Assembly (NCBI GenBank): GCA_016213505.1
Contig: JACRAF010000024.1
Span: 1 to 34,162, forward strand
Length of the DNA stretch: 34,162 bases
DNA from: Devosia nanyangense
GTDB lineage: Bacteria; Pseudomonadota; Alphaproteobacteria; Rhizobiales; Devosiaceae
Reading direction: 5' to 3'
The translations under genes and the position numbers were made by a program. Shown piece by piece: positions 32,754 through 34,162 of this stretch. Under the pieces are notes generated by a model, which was not told the DNA's origin, searched no databases, and saw only the letters and a program-made list of their open reading frames with translations. The stretch's first letter is position 1; every line of letters begins with the position of its first letter.

Positions 32754-33698
32754 ATGAAGACCGAAAAGCTCGGAACGACCGACATTTCCGTGGTGAACGC
32801 GCCCCTGGGGGCGATGTACCTCGGCACCAAGCAGAACCGGGACGACTCCTTCGCCCTGCTCGATCTCTATGTCGGGCGCGGCGGCAATTTCATCGACACC
32901 GCCAACATTTATGCGCACTGGGTCGGGCCGCAATGGCGCGGCGGCGAGAGCGAGACGGTGCTGGGCGAATGGCTCAAGGCGCGTCGCAATCGCGATGGGC
33001 TGGTGATCGCGAGCAAGCTCGGCTTCCCCTACGCCGACACCACGACCGGCCTCTCGGCACGGCAGATCAAGGATGAATGCGACAAGAGCCTCCGGCGGCT
33101 CGGGATCGATACGATCGATCTCTATTTCGCCCATGTCGACGACCTCAAGACGCCGCAGGAGGAGACGCTTCGCGCCTTCGCCGATCTGATCGAGGCCGGC
33201 AAGGTGCGCATCATCGGGGCCAGCAATTTCACCACCCATCGGCTGGCCACCGCCAACGCCTTTGCCGCCGCCAATGGCCTGCCGCGCTATGAGGTGCTGC
33301 AGCAGCGGCACACCTACCTCAGGCCGCGCCGCGATGGCAGCTTCGGAGCGCAGCTCGCGCTCACCGCAGACATGGCCGAATATTGCCGCGCCGCCGATGT
33401 TTCGATCATGGCCTATTCGTCGGGATTGGGCGGCAGCTATTCGGGCAAGCCCGATCGCCCCGTGCCCGAGCAGTATCTGGGCGCCGATACCGACAAGCGC
33501 CTTGCGGCCCTGCGCGAGGTCGCGGCCGAGGTCGGCGCGACGCCGCACCAGATCGTCTTCGCCTGGCTCGCCAATCAGCCCCGGATGCTGCCGCTCGTTG
33601 CCGGAACCTCGATCGCGCAGCTCACCGCCAATCTGGACGCGGTCGAACTGATGCTCACGCCGGCGCAGATGGCCCGGCTCGATCAGGCCGGCGAGTAG
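32754..33698 (+). CDS. Aldo/keto reductase
   Basis: This 314-residue NADPH-dependent oxidoreductase of the aldo/keto reductase superfamily has the catalytic tetrad: Asp48 and Tyr53 in FIDTANIYAHW, Lys88 in VIASKLGF, and His127 in LYFAHVDD. It also has the cofactor-loop IIGASNFT and the C-terminal GTSIAQLTANLDAVELML typical of the YajO/Tas-like group. GGAAGAGAG precedes the ATG. Substrate is unknown. Confidence 0.95.
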   Translation: MKTEKLGTTDISVVNAPLGAMYLGTKQNRDDSFALLDLYVGRGGNFIDTANIYAHWVGPQWRGGESETVLGEWLKARRNRDGLVIASKLGFPYADTTTGLSARQIKDECDKSLRRLGIDTIDLYFAHVDDLKTPQEETLRAFADLIEAGKVRIIGASNFTTHRLATANAFAAANGLPRYEVLQQRHTYLRPRRDGSFGAQLALTADMAEYCRAADVSIMAYSSGLGGSYSGKPDRPVPEQYLGADTDKRLAALREVAAEVGATPHQIVFAWLANQPRMLPLVAGTSIAQLTANLDAVELMLTPAQMARLDQAGE

Positions 33699-33706
33699 CG
33701 CCGGTC

Positions 33707-33892
33707 TCAGAGCTTGAACAGCGAATCCGCGACCGATTTGCTCTTCTGCTTGTGCTCGATCGCGGCCTTGAGCCGCGCAATCTCCGCTTCGAGCAGGGCG
33801 ATCCGGTCGCTCAGTTCCTCGACCGACATGGCGTCGAGCAGCATGCCCACCTCATGGGCCTTCGGCTTTTTCGGCAGATCGTCGTCGAACAT
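33707..33892 (-). CDS. DUF1192 family protein
   Basis: This 61-residue acidic, helical protein has MFDDDLPKKPKAHEVGMLLD followed by MSVEELSDRIALLEAEIARLKAAI (split: MSVEELSDRIALLEAE and IARLKAAI), which match the DUF1192 family. It is found next to quinone oxidoreductase genes in many alphaproteobacteria, as here (divergent, 84 bases apart). The ATG at 33892 gives the family start; an upstream ATG in frame adds 20 poorly supported residues. No function is known to me. Confidence 0.85.
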   Translation of the reverse strand: MFDDDLPKKPKAHEVGMLLDAMSVEELSDRIALLEAEIARLKAAIEHKQKSKSVADSLFKL

Positions 33893-33976
33893 CTCGGCGC
33901 TCCTCGGCCTCCGGGTAATGGCTGAGTTTACCGCCAATGGCTTGTCCCGCAAGCCGGCTTCGGCCTAACTCGCCCC

Positions 33977-34162
33977 ATGGCCCTGCCCCAATACATGTCC
34001 GCCGCTGACGTCGCTTCGCCCGGCGGCCCCGAAATGCTCCGCCTCGCCACGCTTCCCATCCCCGAACCGCGCCCCGGCGAAGTCCTGATCCGCGTCGCCG
34101 CCGCCGGCGTCAACGGACCCGACTTGGCCCAGCGTCGCGGCGACTATCCCCCGCCCCCGGGC
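33977..34162 (+). CDS. NAD(P)H-quinone oxidoreductase, zinc-type/PIG3-like (N-terminal part)
   Basis: This is the first 62 codons of a medium-chain reductase; the gene continues beyond the right edge. The sequence has the family-typical N-terminus: LPIPEPRPGEVLIRVAAAGVNGPDLAQRRGDYPPPPG (split: LPIPEPRPGEVLIRVAAAGV and NGPDLAQRRGDYPPPPG). This matches the quinone-reductase PIG3 subgroup, in which the string is usually AAGVNRPDxxQRxGxYPPPPG. The start could be the ATG at 33977 or the one 18 bases later. Confidence 0.9.
   Translation, partial: MALPQYMSAADVASPGGPEMLRLATLPIPEPRPGEVLIRVAAAGVNGPDLAQRRGDYPPPPG

Overview
This window looks like chromosomal core sequence from a GC-rich alphaproteobacterium, most probably of the order Hyphomicrobiales and perhaps Devosia-like. 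That placement is an inference from gene content and order: yebC, ruvCAB, ybgC, tolQRAB, pal, cpoB, tilS and ftsH on one strand; tkt, gap, pgk and class I fba on the same strand; a DUF4164 gene, zapA, 6S RNA and 5-formyl-THF cyclo-ligase in a row; and an RcdA-type gene with a full CtrA box upstream. No tRNA, rRNA, CRISPR array, transposase or phage gene was seen.

Region 1 (1-13710, mostly minus strand) is the ruv/tol-pal supercluster. Transcription runs from high to low coordinates: yebC, ruvC, ruvA, two unrecognised genes, ruvB, ybgC, tolQ, tolR, tolA, tolB, an MTA/SAH-nucleosidase-like gene, pal, cpoB, tilS and the start of ftsH. The usual order is interrupted three times: by a plus-strand GGDEF cyclase between yebC and ruvC, by two small unknown genes between ruvA and ruvB, and by a plus-strand HigBA-type toxin-antitoxin module between the nucleosidase gene and pal.

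Region 2 (13721-21222) holds an Lrp/AsnC regulator, two paralogous small secreted proteins of unknown function, a terminator-bounded stretch with a CtrA box, rcdA, rpmE and an MsbA-like ABC exporter. A second higBA module follows, then an uncharacterised MotA/MotB-like envelope pair with its own promoter.

Region 3 (21268-29836, minus strand) is metabolic: tkt, gap, pgk, fba, a ThiE/TenI-like gene, a Sel1-repeat secreted protein and an inositol-monophosphatase-like gene. A VOC-fold gene lies on the opposite strand between gap and pgk. Region 4 (29807-34162, plus strand) carries DUF4164, zapA, a parDE module, 6S RNA, the 5-formyl-THF cyclo-ligase gene, a YmdB-like phosphodiesterase, an aldo-keto reductase, DUF1192 (minus strand) and the start of a quinone oxidoreductase.

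The most notable pattern is three separate type II toxin-antitoxin modules in 34 kb of otherwise core genome. Each has a perfect palindrome at its promoter, and each fits almost without spare bases against the stop codons of its neighbours. The unknown pair inside ruvAB is fitted in the same way, through TTGA and ATGA overlaps. Other points worth attention are the CtrA box with a candidate small RNA upstream of rcdA, the secreted paralog pair, and the MotA/MotB-like pair.
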